From assembly GCA_938092195.1 (NCBI GenBank), contig CALKHD010000177.1, forward strand, positions 1-5,898: a DNA stretch of 5,898 bases. The letters are read 5' to 3'. The translations under genes were made by a program, and so were the position numbers. Positions 5,860-5,898 of the stretch are shown here, piece by piece. The DNA is from an uncultured Flavobacteriales bacterium (GTDB lineage: Bacteria > Bacteroidota > Bacteroidia > Flavobacteriales_D > Sanyastnellaceae). Within the stretch, counting starts at the first letter, position 1. Each line of letters starts with the position of its first letter. A model generated the notes under the pieces. The model was not told the origin of the DNA. It worked only from the letters and a program-made list of their open reading frames with translations, and ran no database searches.

Positions 5860-5898
5860 GTGTTTGGAAGGAAGGGACGTTCACTCTGCCACTTCTGC
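5860..5898. other. Right-edge tail, possibly the last codons of a convergent gene
   Basis: No gene can be established in these 39 bases. On the minus strand 5898-5881 reads Ala-Glu-Val-Ala-Glu-stop, which would suit the C-terminus of a convergent gene sharing the bidirectional terminator. Six codons are too few to support a call. Confidence 0.15.

Noticed and set aside
1..5898. CRISPR array, tRNA, rRNA, insertion sequence or phage genes
   Set aside because: No short direct-repeat array, tRNA-like cloverleaf, transposase motif or terminal inverted repeat was seen; the window is filled by four genes.

Overview
The window most likely comes from a Bacteroidota genome, probably Flavobacteriia-like and of moderately high GC. 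The evidence is a kelch protein ending in a type IX secretion (T9SS) sorting domain, the 'GCTD...DGSC' cysteine repeats common in this phylum, a choice-of-anchor-J/cleaved-adhesin domain, and starts without a recognisable Shine-Dalgarno sequence. I cannot place it to genus.

Minus strand, read from 3806 down to 1, holds three genes in tandem. The first encodes a secreted 618-residue protein: a signal peptide, six kelch-type blades, Cys-rich repeats, a jelly-roll-like domain and a T9SS sorting domain. Only 17 bases after its stop begins a 175-residue membrane protein with one bacterial PH (bPH2/DUF304) domain, resembling YdbS. Its stop overlaps the start of a long multi-domain bPH2 membrane protein, resembling YdbT, by an ATGA junction. 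That gene runs off the left edge with 469 codons visible.

Bases 3807-3955 (149 bp) form a divergent intergenic region with overlapping dyads and a weak candidate promoter for the plus-strand gene.

Plus strand, 3956-5809, encodes a secreted 617-residue enzyme: a signal peptide, a choice-of-anchor-J-like domain, a CARDB-like beta domain, an alpha/beta-hydrolase of the LpqC/PHB depolymerase/feruloyl esterase type with a visible Ser-Asp-His triad, and a short C-terminal tail that looks like the second half of a T9SS sorting domain. A strong hairpin terminator with A- and T-tracts on its two sides follows.

The plus-strand and first minus-strand products both look like exported, surface-attached or released proteins. 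The bPH2 pair should sit in the inner membrane. No mobile element, tRNA, rRNA or CRISPR array is visible. I found no clearly new system. The points most worth checking are the esterase architecture and tail, the interrupted Cys repeat in the kelch protein, and the close linkage of the kelch gene to the bPH2 pair.
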